DNA of 64,000 bases from positions 3,639,273-3,703,272 of the forward strand of contig OZ245326.1 in NCBI GenBank assembly GCA_965225915.1. Reading direction: 5' to 3'. The position numbers were made by a program, and so were the translations under genes. The notes beneath the pieces were generated by a model that saw only the letters and a program-made list of their open reading frames with translations, had not been told where the DNA came from and made no database searches. The DNA is from JAAXHH01 sp965225915 (GTDB taxonomy: Bacteria; JAAXHH01). Below, in pieces: positions 8,211 to 18,409 of the stretch. The stretch's first letter is position 1. Each line of letters begins with the position of its first letter.

Positions 8211-8966
8211 TTACGAAGCGCCCAAGTCACGCAGGATGGCCGCCTCGCGACTAGCTTCTCTCCACTCCGGGTCAAATGCGAACCGCTCCGCGTATCCCCT
8301 GGGCGTCAATTCCAAAACCTCGTCGAAGAAGTGATCTTCCCTCTTGTGTACGCAGTCCATGACCAGGTCGTTGTCACCGGGATTCGACTGGATGTAGGCC
8401 TTCACATCCAGATGCGGCTCCAACTCCAGCAGATTTTCGAACACGTGGAAGCCCGTTCCCTGGTTGGTGCCGACGGCGTGGTACAGGGGCGTCTGACCTC
8501 CCACGCCGTTCCTTCCCACCGCAGCCCTGGCGTTTAAATCGGCGCCGTGCTCCAGCAGCAGGGCGATCGCATCCAGTTCGTGATACTCCACAGCCACGTG
8601 GAGCAAGGTACTACCCCGCAGCGTGAGATGATTTCCGTAGTCGAGCGTGAATCGCGCGTCTACGAGACCCGCGTCCGCGTCAAGGCGGTCTTCCAGCGCG
8701 GCCAGGTCTCCGCGGTGAATGTCCATGACCGGGCCGTCCTCATAGTCGGCGCCGGAATCGATCGACAAATTGATGCAGGTGTGGAGATGATCGGGGGACG
8801 ACCGCGTATAGGTCTGCAGGAAGCCGTACCGGACCTCACAGTCCCATCCCTCGTTCCGCGCGTCGTTCGGATGCACACCCAGGGCCAGCAGACGCCTCAA
8901 GTGTTCCAGGTCATGCCCTTCGCAGCAACCGAACAGCGAGGCGGCCAGGTTTCCTTGAGTAGTCAT
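8211..8966 (-). CDS. Ankyrin-repeat protein
   Basis: A 251-residue protein with degenerate and clear ankyrin units; the clearest are TLLHVAVEYHELDAIALLLEHGADLNAR and GQTPLYHAVGTNQGTGFHVFENLLELEP. No signal peptide or membrane segment is visible, so a cytoplasmic scaffold is likely. It starts 25 bases after the stop of the larger ankyrin gene on the same strand, so the two are probably cotranscribed and may have arisen by splitting or duplication. No ribosome-binding site is obvious. The binding partner is unknown. Confidence 0.8.
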   Translation of the reverse strand: MTTQGNLAASLFGCCEGHDLEHLRRLLALGVHPNDARNEGWDCEVRYGFLQTYTRSSPDHLHTCINLSIDSGADYEDGPVMDIHRGDLAALEDRLDADAGLVDARFTLDYGNHLTLRGSTLLHVAVEYHELDAIALLLEHGADLNARAAVGRNGVGGQTPLYHAVGTNQGTGFHVFENLLELEPHLDVKAYIQSNPGDNDLVMDCVHKREDHFFDEVLELTPRGYAERFAFDPEWREASREAAILRDLGAS

Positions 8967-8991
8967 GATCGTGGCGTACTTTCAATGGAGA

Positions 8992-10632
8992 TTAGTTAAG
9001 TATCTTCGCGATATCTTCGTTTCCGGCTTTCTGCGCCCGGGCGAGGGGGGTCGCCCATTCCGCGCCTCCGCCCCTGGGATCCGCGCCGCGATCCAGCAGA
9101 AACACCACCATGTCCCTGTGCCCCCAGCGCGCGGCCCATCCCAACGGCGTCGAGCACCACTCATCATCGATAGATTCTATGGCCGCGCCGCGATCCAGCA
9201 ACAGGGCGGCCTTATCCACGTCTCCGATCGCGGCCAGCTTGTGCAGGTAGGTAACCCCATGCCAGTTCGCGTTGTTGGGATCGGCGCCATGATCGAAGAA
9301 CAGGTTCAGCATTTCGAGGATATCGTCGTGCGTATCCTCGGGCCCCCATTTCAGCTTCCATCCCTTGCGCCGCCGAAAAGCGTATCCCATGTAATTGTTG
9401 GCGTACCACGGGCGGTTCAGTTCGGCGCCCGCTCGGATCAGCATTTCGATGATCTCCTTGCGGGCGAACCCGGCCGCCATGCACAGCACCCCGTAGTCCC
9501 CGCCGTAGTTGGCCAAGCCGGGATCCGCTGCAAGCAACTCGCCCACGACCGGAATATCGTCCAGCAATACGTACATCCCGATATCGGCTGAAGCTCCATG
9601 TTGGTAGAGCAGGTTGATCATCTCCTCGTTTTTATCCTGGCCGAGGGCCTGGGTCAGGGGATTGCCGCTAGATTCCACCGGCGCATTGGGGTCGGCCCCG
9701 TGATCGAGCAGGAGTTTCGCCGTTTCCAGGTGATCTCCCGCCACGGCTTCGTACAATGCGTGACCGCGTGGCGCATTGTATTCCGGAGCATTGGGGTCCG
9801 CCCCGTGGTCCAACAGAAGTTGTACGATGTCTGTGTATCCCTGACCAGCCGCACTGAACAGGGGCGAGAACCCGCAGGTATCCTGATCATTTGCAGCGTT
9901 TCGATCCCGCGCGAGAAGTTCACGCACACGCCTTTCGTCTCCAAGGGCGCACGCAATCGTCATGCTGTATTCCGCTCCTCTTGCAATCAGGTATCCAGTC
10001 AATAGCGGGTTGCTGCGTCCCTGACTTTTCCTGGTACGAAACACGGCCAGGTGCAGTGGCTTGCACCTATCCCAACGGACGGGATCCGGTTCGGCGCCTT
10101 TATCCAGAAGCAGGGCCGTCATTTCCAGGTTGTATTCCTCCACGGCCACGTGCAGCGGCCGGTTGCCCCGTTCATCTCCGGCATTTACAAGCTCCGGCGA
10201 GGTATCGAAAAACGCCCGGGCTTCTTCCAGGTCGCCCTCCCGAACGATCTCGCAGGCGCGCTGGCCAACTGGAGGAGCTTCGTATCTGTTCGCAATCGCC
10301 TCCGTCAGCAGACTGGATATTTCGTCGTATCCACGGTCCCGGGCCCGTTCCAGCGGCGGTACATGGTACTCGAGTCCCGATGCCGCAGCGGGAGCCGCAC
10401 CCTGGTCGAGCAATACGCGAACCGCTTCTGTGTGTCCTTCCCTGACGGCGAAGTGAAGCGGTTGATAGTACGCCCAGTTGCAATTGGCCAGTCCTGGATC
10501 TTCTTTCAACAGGATTTTCATCCTGGCCAGGTCTCCTTCTACCGCGGCAAGCAGCATATCCCACACCTTGTCCGGCTCGCCGTCCATGAAATTACCTTGC
10601 TCGTTCATAAAATCGGGCCGAATCCATTTCAT
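8992..10632 (-). CDS. Large ankyrin-repeat protein
   Basis: About 546 residues consisting almost entirely of ankyrin repeats, roughly 14 units of about 33-36 residues, for example QPLHFAVREGHTEAVRVLLDQGA, RPLHVAVEEYNLEMTALLLDKGAEPD, SPLFSAAGQGYTDIVQLLLDHGADPN and TPLGWAARWGHRDMVVFLLDRGADPR. The frame is open to 10770, but a CGGAG site nine bases before the ATG at 10632 gives the start. No export signal. Ankyrin solenoids bind proteins; in host-associated bacteria they are often effectors, but no secretion signal supports that here. Confidence 0.87.
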   Translation of the reverse strand: MKWIRPDFMNEQGNFMDGEPDKVWDMLLAAVEGDLARMKILLKEDPGLANCNWAYYQPLHFAVREGHTEAVRVLLDQGAAPAAASGLEYHVPPLERARDRGYDEISSLLTEAIANRYEAPPVGQRACEIVREGDLEEARAFFDTSPELVNAGDERGNRPLHVAVEEYNLEMTALLLDKGAEPDPVRWDRCKPLHLAVFRTRKSQGRSNPLLTGYLIARGAEYSMTIACALGDERRVRELLARDRNAANDQDTCGFSPLFSAAGQGYTDIVQLLLDHGADPNAPEYNAPRGHALYEAVAGDHLETAKLLLDHGADPNAPVESSGNPLTQALGQDKNEEMINLLYQHGASADIGMYVLLDDIPVVGELLAADPGLANYGGDYGVLCMAAGFARKEIIEMLIRAGAELNRPWYANNYMGYAFRRRKGWKLKWGPEDTHDDILEMLNLFFDHGADPNNANWHGVTYLHKLAAIGDVDKAALLLDRGAAIESIDDEWCSTPLGWAARWGHRDMVVFLLDRGADPRGGGAEWATPLARAQKAGNEDIAKILN

Positions 10633-10855
10633 CACTCTATCTCCGAATGTACCGTCCGTCGACGGTGCGGAATAGTTCAGGAGACTTTCATTTATAGTAT
10701 AAAACCAGCTTGCCAAAAGCCAGGCCGCGATCCGTATCCGGCACCGAAAGGATTGGGCGGACAACTTCATAATGCAGTTGAAAATGAAGGATCTTGAAGC
10801 GTAGCGGCGTCACATCGCGCAGAACCGGGTCATTTCTGAACATGGATTCGTCTGA

Positions 10856-11770
10856 TCAGGTCCCGCCGGAACCGTAGTCCGCCAGGAGATACTGTACGGC
10901 CAGGTTCGTGAAATCACCCCATACGGACGCGAAATCCCGAATGCGTTCCTCGGAAACACGCTCACCATCGAAGTAGTGCCGCTCAATGGATCGTTTCACC
11001 GCAAGGTCGCCCGCGGCGATGGCGTTTCCGCGACCCAGGTAGCGAGCCAGAAACCAGTCAGCCGTCCACCTGCCAATTCCCACCAGGGCCGTCAGGTTCT
11101 TCTGAACCGAGGCGTCGTCCATTTCGGCCAGTCGATCCAGTTCGATGTCACCGGATCGGATGGCTTGAGCCAGGTTCAGGATATATCGTTCCTTCTGCCT
11201 GGAGAACTGTAGCGGCAACAGGTCTCCTGGCTGCAGATCCGCCAGGATCCCGGGGGTCGGGAAGGCATAGCATTCTTCACCATCGACCTGCAATTTCTCC
11301 CCGTACTCGGCCACCAATCGGCCCCGCACCGTGTAAGCGAATCCGAGGTTGATCTGCTGGGCCGTTATGGAAGCGACCAGCATCTCGAAGGGGTCGACCT
11401 GCAGGTTGGGACGAAGGCCGTAATGAGCACGGATCGACGCGGTTAACACCGGGTCATCCGATGCGAATGCGTAGAAATCCTGAAGTGGATATGAGAGACC
11501 CAGGATCTTCTTTGCCGCCACGCGCGCAGCGTCGATAGCCGATGGGTCCGAATCGCGGGCCTCACCCTTCGATTTCAAAGACAGTTCGATCTTCTTTCCG
11601 GATTGATACAACTCAAACAGGCAGAGGCCCATCGGCGTTCGAACGACTTTGCTCAAGACGCCGTCCTGGAACCGGTTTGCCAGATCGCTGCCATACCGCC
11701 GGTAACGATCCAGGGTAGCCTCGAAGTCGATGATCGTGCCTTCATCCGCAACTGTGTAAACCGTGGCCAT
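10856..11770 (-). CDS. AlkA-like DNA-3-methyladenine glycosylase (HhH-GPD family)
   Basis: About 304 residues. N-terminal AlkA-type beta domain followed by the helical HhH-GPD glycosylase: DPFEMLVASITAQQINLGFA (first helices), LVGIGRWTADWFLARYLGRG (helix-hairpin-helix with the G-I-G-x-W turn), then AIAAGDLAVKRSI, where the aspartate is in the place of the catalytic Asp of AlkA. Members excise alkylated bases in base-excision repair. The ATG at 11770 fits the domain start; an ATG at 11794 is also possible. It is the last gene of a minus-strand run that also holds UvrA and a repair-type polymerase. Confidence 0.85.
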   Translation of the reverse strand: MATVYTVADEGTIIDFEATLDRYRRYGSDLANRFQDGVLSKVVRTPMGLCLFELYQSGKKIELSLKSKGEARDSDPSAIDAARVAAKKILGLSYPLQDFYAFASDDPVLTASIRAHYGLRPNLQVDPFEMLVASITAQQINLGFAYTVRGRLVAEYGEKLQVDGEECYAFPTPGILADLQPGDLLPLQFSRQKERYILNLAQAIRSGDIELDRLAEMDDASVQKNLTALVGIGRWTADWFLARYLGRGNAIAAGDLAVKRSIERHYFDGERVSEERIRDFASVWGDFTNLAVQYLLADYGSGGT

Positions 11771-11848
11771 GCAGTCTGACTTTCCTCTTTCCATCGGGCC
11801 AGTGCGCTGAAAAACCATGTTTCCGGATCCGGCGTTAAAGCTAGCCGA

Positions 11849-12202
11849 TCAGGATTCCAGAGACTTCCAAAGTCCGATGGATGTTCCCTCATTGTCGGTT
11901 ATCCAGGCAAATTGCCCCATGCCCGGCACCTCGGTGGGAGGTACCACTGAAGATCCGCCCAGTTCTACGGCCTTCGCAACGTATGCTTCGAGATCGTCGA
12001 CCTGCACATAGATCAGCGTGTAGTTGTGCGGCTCATGCCCAAGCGCGGAAATATGCCCGGTGATACCCGTTTCATCCTCTGGTATAACCATGGATGCATG
12101 CTCATGGGACTCCATTTTCCAGTCGAAAAGATTGCTGTAGAAGTTCTGCGTTTCTTCGCGGTTCTTGCAGCCGATCTCGAAATGTACGACGGGGTTTGCC
12201 AT
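11849..12202 (-). CDS. VOC family protein
   Basis: About 117 residues: VVHFEIGCKNREETQNFYSN at the start, NYTLIYVQVDDLEAYVAKAVELGG in the middle and TDNEGTSIGLWKS at the end, the usual beta-alpha-beta-beta-beta halves of the vicinal-oxygen-chelate fold. The start at 12202 (MANPVVHF) is at the domain edge and preceded by GGAGAGCACC. The open frame continues further upstream without coding character. Substrate unknown. Confidence 0.82.
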   Translation of the reverse strand: MANPVVHFEIGCKNREETQNFYSNLFDWKMESHEHASMVIPEDETGITGHISALGHEPHNYTLIYVQVDDLEAYVAKAVELGGSSVVPPTEVPGMGQFAWITDNEGTSIGLWKSLES

Positions 12203-12275
12203 GGTGCTCTCCATGGTGTTTGTGCAATGGTTAAAGACTGCGATCCACTTGTGGTGCGTAGTTCCTCTGTTGCTT

Positions 12276-12870
12276 TTATCTTCTGTACCAGTCGTTAAGC
12301 CCGTGCCCGGCAAGAATCATCGGCATGATTTTCTCCAGGCGCTTGTTTCTGGTGTCTTCTCGCCTGGCTTCGGCGATGTATTCCGCGTACTCCCTCCTTT
12401 TCCCCGGGGAGAGCGCGTCGAACTGTTCCCCGGCCTTTTTGTTTGCGGCCAGCGCAGCGGCCAGTGACTCGTGAATCTCAAGGAGTTTATTCCTGTCGGC
12501 CTTGATTTCTCTTCCCTGTCTCTGGTTTTCGATGGCTTCTATTACGTAGGCACCCAACAGTTCGTCATTGATCTCATCCTCGAACCGGATACGCCACTGC
12601 CGCATGGCCTTCGTCCTTCCCTCCTGGGCGGTTGACCAGCACGCCGTGCTCGTCGCGCAGCAGCGCCCCCTGGAAGAACCACACGCTGACGAATTCCTTG
12701 AACGCGCCTAGACCTACCACGTTCTTACCACCATGGGCATAGCATGGCTGTCCCCACTTGACCGTCTCATCCAGGTCGGTCTCATTCAGCACGGCCCGTA
12801 ACCGCTCCAGCAGCGGTCTCCATTCGTCGTGGCCCGCCAGATAATCCTGCACCGTCTTGAATCGTTGCAA
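12276..12870 (-). pseudogene. YdeI/OmpD-associated family protein (DUF1801-like), single frameshift
   Basis: Two overlapping frames make one 197-residue family member. The first (from ATG 12870) carries YLAGHDEWRPLLERLRAVL and DLDETVKWGQPCYAHGGKNVVGLGAFKEFVSVWFF, the DUF1801-type domain; the second carries MRQWRIRFEDEIND and LDALSPGKRREYAEYIAEAR, the C-terminal YdeI segment. Reading one C fewer in the short C-run near 12635 gives NRQEGRTKAMRQWR, the expected junction. So the lesion is a one-base insertion, either a real mutation or a consensus error. Function of the family is poorly known; it has been linked to peptide resistance in Bacillus. Confidence 0.75.
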
Positions 12871-12892
12871 AGGTCTTCCATTCTCGAGTGAT

Positions 12893-15436
12893 CTACGTAC
12901 GCGTAACTTCGGTTGAATCTACCTCTAACCGACCGGTTTTCAATGTATTTCCGAACAGGTTGAGCCGGCCCGATATGGCGGTTTCGACGTCCAGGTCGTA
13001 CGCTCGGGATACGGTCGTGACGATGGGCCGGATCTGTTTCTCAATGTAATGGGTGTAGTCGATCGGAGATGTAAGCTGTCCTTCCGGCTGCGGCCCGTCC
13101 CGCGTGATCACGTATCGAATGACACCAGAGGGGCTATCCATAAGCTTTGCCGCTTTCACGTGGGGCGGAACCGATCGCGTGTAGGATTCCACGGGCTTCC
13201 GGAGGTTCTTACGGTATACGAGCAGTTCGTCCTTTTGACCGGTCTGCACCTCCTGGACCCAGTTGAAGATCTCTTCTTCGATCTCAGCGCCTGACACCTC
13301 GTGAAATACCCGGTCGAGCAGTACGGCCTGCAACTGGTGGGCCAGGTCGGTCCAGTCCCGCCGGACGGCCTCCATGCCCACGATTTCAACCAGGTCGCCC
13401 TCCTCCCCTCGACGCAGCCCCGCATATCCCTTGGCCCGGCCCCGTTCGCTGTCGCCCCGCATGGATGGAAGCAGAAACCGGTGGTAGAGTTTTTCAAGTT
13501 CGAGTTCGAGGAAAGAGGACACGCCGTACCGTTCCATGACGTGATCGGCCAACCTTGCATTGATCCGATCGCATACTTGCCGCCCGAGTTCCATGGCCCC
13601 GGTCGAGTCTGCGGGATCGGCCGAATTAAGATCAACGAACAGTGAGTCGGTATCTCCATACAGAACCCTGCATCCGTCCTTTTCCAGCTCATCACGGCAC
13701 CATTTCAATATGTAGTGCCCGAACTCCGTGATCGCTCCGGCCAGTTGGGGCGCGGCGAACCTGCAGGACGCCGAGGCCAGCACGCCGTAGAAGGAATTCA
13801 TGACGATCTTGTAGGTGAACGAGGCCAGGTCGTCCCCGCTTGCCTTGGCTTCCTCGCGACTTTTGAAGAACTGTTCCAGCATGGAAGGGAGTATGCCCGG
13901 CTTGCGGGAGAACCGTGCGCCGTTGGGGGCTTCGAGGGATTCTTGCGGATGCTCGCCTACTGACTCGTGACCCTGCGCGCCGGGATCCCCATACGAATGT
14001 TCTTCCCGCGCCTCGATATGCGCCAGGGGATCGATGTTGAAAGTCCGGATGATGGACGGATAGAGACTCTTGAAGTCGAATACGAACACGTTGCGGTAAA
14101 GACCCGCTTTGGAGGGAATGATCAGGCCGCCGGGGGCGCCCGCTCCGGGCGTGCGGTCGACACCGGTCGTCGGCGCCACCATATTCCGGCGATGGAGCGC
14201 GTTGATGTAGATATTGTCGAAGGCGGCCACGCTCACCCAGGCTCTTTCAAGGGGCAGGCCCGTGAGCAACCCCCTGCGCAGGGTCAGGTTGATTAAGCCC
14301 TCCGCCTCGAGGATATCCAGTACCAGCCGGGCATCCTCCAGGCAGTAGGCGCAGAATGTCGCTCGATCCTCGCGATAGACTTCTGTGATCTTATCCGCCC
14401 GCGAAGTCCCGGCGTCTTCTTCAAGGAGCTTGCCCCGGCCCAGGATGGCGTTGGCTACCGTGTCCAGTCTGTAGTCGTCGAACCTCTGCAGCGTTCCGCG
14501 GAGGAGATGGAGGGCGTCCAGGATCTGGCGGCCGTGAATGACCATGGTGCTGCCGCCCCATACTTCACCGGAACGATACCAGGATCGATCATCCGTCCGT
14601 CCGAGCTGGAACGGTACGTTCAAGTCTTTGCATCGTTTCTGCAGGACCTTGAAATCAAAGTCGACCAGGTTCCATCCCGTGAGCAGGTCGGGATCCATTT
14701 CCAGTATCCGGTCCGACACCCCGCGCAGCATCGAAGCCTCGTCGGACCAGCAGACCAGCTCCGGAGGATCTTCGGAGGCGGGTTCGCCGACCATGTGGAT
14801 CTCTTCTGCGTCGCTGGCCTCCTTGGGATCCGACAGGACCAGGCCCACGGCGTAAATCGTGGACGCCTCGGGATCGGTTTCGATATCCAGTGCTAGCACA
14901 CGGAAAGCGGGTTCCCAGTACGCGGGTTCAAGCGACGGGTTGTTGTAAACACGGTCCACCCGGTCGCCGGGTACCCAGGAACCGGTTATCCTGACACCGC
15001 CTCGAAGGCCATGACCGATGAGATATTGCCTGCCGAAGGGTATGTCACCTTCGTAAGTCCGGGTACCCTGCGCTTCCAGCGCCTTCACCAGGCTGCGCTG
15101 ATCGCGTACGCGATCGCACTGCACGCCGATCACCGGTTCGCCGTCCATGGTGGTATATTCCGAGGGGATCACCCTGGCTGAAATCTCTTCTGAGCGGATT
15201 CGGCCGATGGTCGCCTTTTCTTCGGAGACCCGCACGTAGAACGTTGGCGGGACCCGGTCATCCCTGAACTGGAATGACTGGCCACACTGAAGTTTACCGA
15301 CACCACAGATGACATCGCGGCCGTTCACGGTACGATGAAAGACATGGAGCAGGTATCCCACGTCTTCACCCGTGGTTTCGATCCCAGGGTCTGAGGCGGT
15401 ACCGCCTGTCTTGCTATGATGCGGCGAAATGTTCAT
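12893..15436 (-). CDS. polB: Family-B DNA polymerase (DNA polymerase II-like)
   Basis: 847 residues with all exonuclease and polymerase motifs. Exo I LALDIETDPE (D184, E186), Exo II TGWNLVDFDF (N256, D261), Exo III YCLEDARLVLD (Y364, D368). Polymerase motif A DFKSLYPSII (from D454), motif B KIVMNSFYG (K543-G551), motif C YGDTDS (593-598). So both proofreading and synthesis look intact. Length is slightly above the 783 residues of E. coli Pol II; extra acidic residues lie at 475-505. Its start overlaps the end of uvrA by 23 bases, which implies translational coupling and a role in repair or lesion bypass after excision. No other start is better supported. Confidence 0.93.
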   Translation of the reverse strand: MNISPHHSKTGGTASDPGIETTGEDVGYLLHVFHRTVNGRDVICGVGKLQCGQSFQFRDDRVPPTFYVRVSEEKATIGRIRSEEISARVIPSEYTTMDGEPVIGVQCDRVRDQRSLVKALEAQGTRTYEGDIPFGRQYLIGHGLRGGVRITGSWVPGDRVDRVYNNPSLEPAYWEPAFRVLALDIETDPEASTIYAVGLVLSDPKEASDAEEIHMVGEPASEDPPELVCWSDEASMLRGVSDRILEMDPDLLTGWNLVDFDFKVLQKRCKDLNVPFQLGRTDDRSWYRSGEVWGGSTMVIHGRQILDALHLLRGTLQRFDDYRLDTVANAILGRGKLLEEDAGTSRADKITEVYREDRATFCAYCLEDARLVLDILEAEGLINLTLRRGLLTGLPLERAWVSVAAFDNIYINALHRRNMVAPTTGVDRTPGAGAPGGLIIPSKAGLYRNVFVFDFKSLYPSIIRTFNIDPLAHIEAREEHSYGDPGAQGHESVGEHPQESLEAPNGARFSRKPGILPSMLEQFFKSREEAKASGDDLASFTYKIVMNSFYGVLASASCRFAAPQLAGAITEFGHYILKWCRDELEKDGCRVLYGDTDSLFVDLNSADPADSTGAMELGRQVCDRINARLADHVMERYGVSSFLELELEKLYHRFLLPSMRGDSERGRAKGYAGLRRGEEGDLVEIVGMEAVRRDWTDLAHQLQAVLLDRVFHEVSGAEIEEEIFNWVQEVQTGQKDELLVYRKNLRKPVESYTRSVPPHVKAAKLMDSPSGVIRYVITRDGPQPEGQLTSPIDYTHYIEKQIRPIVTTVSRAYDLDVETAISGRLNLFGNTLKTGRLEVDSTEVTRT

Positions 15437-18380
15437 GGCTCAAGTGACTTCGCAGATAGTGACCGGTGTAGGACGCGTCGTTGCAGGCTACTTCTTCGGG
15501 TGTGCCGGTAGCGATGACTTCACCACCGCTGTGACCGCCCTCGGGGCCGAGGTCGATGACGTGGTCCGCCATTTTGATCACGTCGAGGTGGTGCTCGATT
15601 ACCAGCACGCTGTGACCGGCATCGATCAACCGTTCCAGGCTGGCAAGCAGGTGGACGATATCGGCCAGATGCAGACCGGTAGTGGGTTCGTCCAGGATGT
15701 ACAGGATGTGGCTTCCCCGCCGCAGTTTCCCGAGTTCATTCGCGAGTTTAATCCGCTGGGCCTCACCGCCGGAAAGGGTAGTGGCGGACTGTCCCAGCGT
15801 AAGATAGCCCAGGCCCAGCTGATTCAACGTCAGGATCTTCTTCGCAATGGAGGAACGTTCTTCAAAGAAGGTAACGCCCTCTTCGACGGACATGTTCAGG
15901 ACGTCTGCGATGGTCTTCCCTTTGTAGGTCACCTCGAGCGTTTCCGGGTTGTACCTTTTCCCTTTGCAGGCCTCACAGGGCACTTCCACGTCCGGCATGA
16001 AGTAGAGCTGGGTGGTGATCGTACCCTCCCCGTTGCATTCCGCGCAACGCCCCTCGGCCACGTTAAAGCTGAACCGGCCCGGCCGGTATCCCCGGGACTG
16101 CGCTTCGTCCGTCCTGGAGAAAAGGGTTCTGACCTGGTCGTAGAAACCGATATAGGTCGCGGGATTCGACCGGGCGTTTCTGCCGATGGGAGACTGGTCG
16201 ATACTGATCACGTGGCTGATATGTTCCACGCCTTCAATCCCATCGTGGTCTCCCGACAGTACGCGGCTGTCGTATAGCCGGTTGTAGAGTTTCTTGAACA
16301 GTACTTCGTTGATCAGCGTACTCTTGCCTGAACCCGACGCACCGGTCACGCAGACAAACTGTCCCAGGGGAATATCGACGTCGATGTTCTTGAGGTTGTT
16401 TTCCCGCGCGCCCAATATGCGTAGCGTCCGGCCGGTAGCCTTTCGTCGGTTCCGTGGGGCTTCGATGTTCCGAACGCCCGAAAGATACTGCCCGGTGGGC
16501 GACTCCGGGCAGTTCAGGACATCTGAAAGGTCTCCCTGCACGACCACTTCTCCGCCGTGTACCCCCGGCCCTGGTCCCATTTCGACGACATGTTCGGCCG
16601 CACGAATGGTTTCCTCGTCGTGTTCCACCACGATGACCGTGTTGCCGAGATCCCGTAACTGTCTCAGCGTCCTGATCATCTTCATGTTGTCCTTGGGATG
16701 AAGGCCGATGCTCGGTTCGTCCAGCACGTAAAGCATGCCCATCAACCCGGAGCCGATCTGTGTGGAAAGCCGGATCCTTTGGGCCTCGCCGCCGGAAAGG
16801 GTACCGGCGCGGCGGTTGAAGCTCAGGTAGTCCAGGCCTATGCCCAGAAGAAGATCGAGACGGCCGGCGATCTCTCGAATGACCTGTTTGCCGGCGAGCT
16901 TTTGACGACCGGTGGGCGCGATCGAATCCAGTTCATCTCGCAGCTCGTCGAAGTTTATCTCGCCGAGATCGTGGATCGTTCGTCCATTGATCCGGAACAG
17001 ATGGCGGGTTCCCCTGAGCCGGGATCCATTGCAGTCTGGACACACACGTTCCACCATGACCTTTTCCAGCCAGGCTTCCATGCCGGAACTGGCAACCTGC
17101 TTCTGTCGGTATCTCTTGTAGTTTCTTTCGATACCCTTGCCGATCCCGCCGAATCCCCAGGGTTTGCCCAGGAGCTTGTGATCCTGTTCTTTGGCATCGG
17201 GAGGCGACAGCAAGGGAAACTTCTCGTGCGTGCCGTCGAAAAGGACGTCCTTGATTTGGGAAGGGAATGAATCGAAGGGGGAATCCAGGCTGAAACCCAT
17301 GTGCCGGGAGAGACTGTACATGACACGTCCGGACCAGGTGTCCGGTCTGTAATTGTACGCGTCTTTTACGAAACATCCGCCCCGTATGCTCAACGATTTG
17401 TCCGGTACCAGCAGATCGCGGTGCACGACCATGTACGTTCCGAGTCCCATGCAGGTCCGGCACGCGCTGGACGGATTGTTGAACTGGAAATAATCGGGAA
17501 CCAGGTCGCCTACCGCGAGGTGATGTTCCGGGCATCCGAAGTTAGCGTAGAAACTCTCCAAGGCGCGCGCCTGGCTGCACTCAGCTAAATGCACTTTCAG
17601 GAACTGGTCGCCCACAAGCAACGCGTTTTGTATGCCCGTGGCGAGTTGCTTTTCCACGCCTGGTTTTAAAACGAACCGGTCCACGATGACCTCCATCTGC
17701 TGGGCATCCGCATCATCGACGTCAACTTCGCCGCTGATGTCCACGCTGACACCGTCGATCACCAGGCGCCGATATCCTTTCTTGCGGATTTCCGCAAACA
17801 GAAAGTCCAGGTCTTCGCCGTAAATCCGGGACACCGGGGCACGTAATTCCACCTCGGTTCCTTCAGGCAGGCTCAGTAGTTCGTCCAATATCTGCGTGCT
17901 GGTCTTAATGGGAAGGTCAAGTCCGCAATGGGGACAGCCGGCCCTGCTGATGGTGGCGAACAACAGGTTCAGGTAACTGCTGACGTCCGTCATGGTGCCC
18001 ACGGTGGACCGTGGATTGCGCGCCACGGTCTTCTGTTCGATGGAGATGACGGGTGAGAGACCGAAGAGGTAGTCCACGTCCGGTTTGCCCACTTGCTGAA
18101 TGAAGCGGCGGGCATAGGCGGACAGCGACTCCATGTATCTCCGCTGACCTTCCGCGTAGATCGTATCGAAAGCCAGGGACGATTTACCCGAACCGGAAAC
18201 CCCGGTCACCACGATCAAGCGGTTCCGCGGGAGTTCCACGGTGATGTCCCTGAGATTGTGTTCACGGGCTCCCTGGACAAGAATGGTCGAACGAGGAACC
18301 TGCCGGCCGACCTCCCCGTTACCGGATGGTACAGATGGGGCGAACGCGGCTGAGCGGTTACGCGCCGTGGATTCAGACAT
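15414..18380 (-). CDS. uvrA: Excinuclease ABC subunit A
   Basis: About 988 residues, somewhat above the usual 940. Damage-sensing ATPase of nucleotide-excision repair that loads UvrB. Two ABC modules are complete: Walker A GVSGSGKSS and GASGSGKST; signatures TLSGGEAQRIRL and TLSGGEAQRIKL; Walker B LYVLDEPSIGLHP and LYILDEPTTGLH. A complete zinc module is seen in CAECNGEGTITTQLYF with the distal CEACKG; the other zinc module is less regular. A GGAG site precedes ATGATG at 18383/18380; I use the second ATG because its spacing is better. The gene begins shortly after the nucleotidyltransferase gene and runs into polB. No uvrB or uvrC is nearby. Confidence 0.96.
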   Translation of the reverse strand: MSESTARNRSAAFAPSVPSGNGEVGRQVPRSTILVQGAREHNLRDITVELPRNRLIVVTGVSGSGKSSLAFDTIYAEGQRRYMESLSAYARRFIQQVGKPDVDYLFGLSPVISIEQKTVARNPRSTVGTMTDVSSYLNLLFATISRAGCPHCGLDLPIKTSTQILDELLSLPEGTEVELRAPVSRIYGEDLDFLFAEIRKKGYRRLVIDGVSVDISGEVDVDDADAQQMEVIVDRFVLKPGVEKQLATGIQNALLVGDQFLKVHLAECSQARALESFYANFGCPEHHLAVGDLVPDYFQFNNPSSACRTCMGLGTYMVVHRDLLVPDKSLSIRGGCFVKDAYNYRPDTWSGRVMYSLSRHMGFSLDSPFDSFPSQIKDVLFDGTHEKFPLLSPPDAKEQDHKLLGKPWGFGGIGKGIERNYKRYRQKQVASSGMEAWLEKVMVERVCPDCNGSRLRGTRHLFRINGRTIHDLGEINFDELRDELDSIAPTGRQKLAGKQVIREIAGRLDLLLGIGLDYLSFNRRAGTLSGGEAQRIRLSTQIGSGLMGMLYVLDEPSIGLHPKDNMKMIRTLRQLRDLGNTVIVVEHDEETIRAAEHVVEMGPGPGVHGGEVVVQGDLSDVLNCPESPTGQYLSGVRNIEAPRNRRKATGRTLRILGARENNLKNIDVDIPLGQFVCVTGASGSGKSTLINEVLFKKLYNRLYDSRVLSGDHDGIEGVEHISHVISIDQSPIGRNARSNPATYIGFYDQVRTLFSRTDEAQSRGYRPGRFSFNVAEGRCAECNGEGTITTQLYFMPDVEVPCEACKGKRYNPETLEVTYKGKTIADVLNMSVEEGVTFFEERSSIAKKILTLNQLGLGYLTLGQSATTLSGGEAQRIKLANELGKLRRGSHILYILDEPTTGLHLADIVHLLASLERLIDAGHSVLVIEHHLDVIKMADHVIDLGPEGGHSGGEVIATGTPEEVACNDASYTGHYLRSHLSHEHFAAS

Positions 18381-18409
18381 CATGGGGCTCCGTCTTCCAT
18401 CAATCAGTT

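Noticed and set aside
9598..10797. Several plus-strand frames of 130-250 codons
   Set aside because: All are antisense to the large ankyrin gene and have no coding features of their own.
15429..16277. Plus-strand frame of 282 codons
   Set aside because: Lies opposite the second ABC module of uvrA and has no protein-like features.
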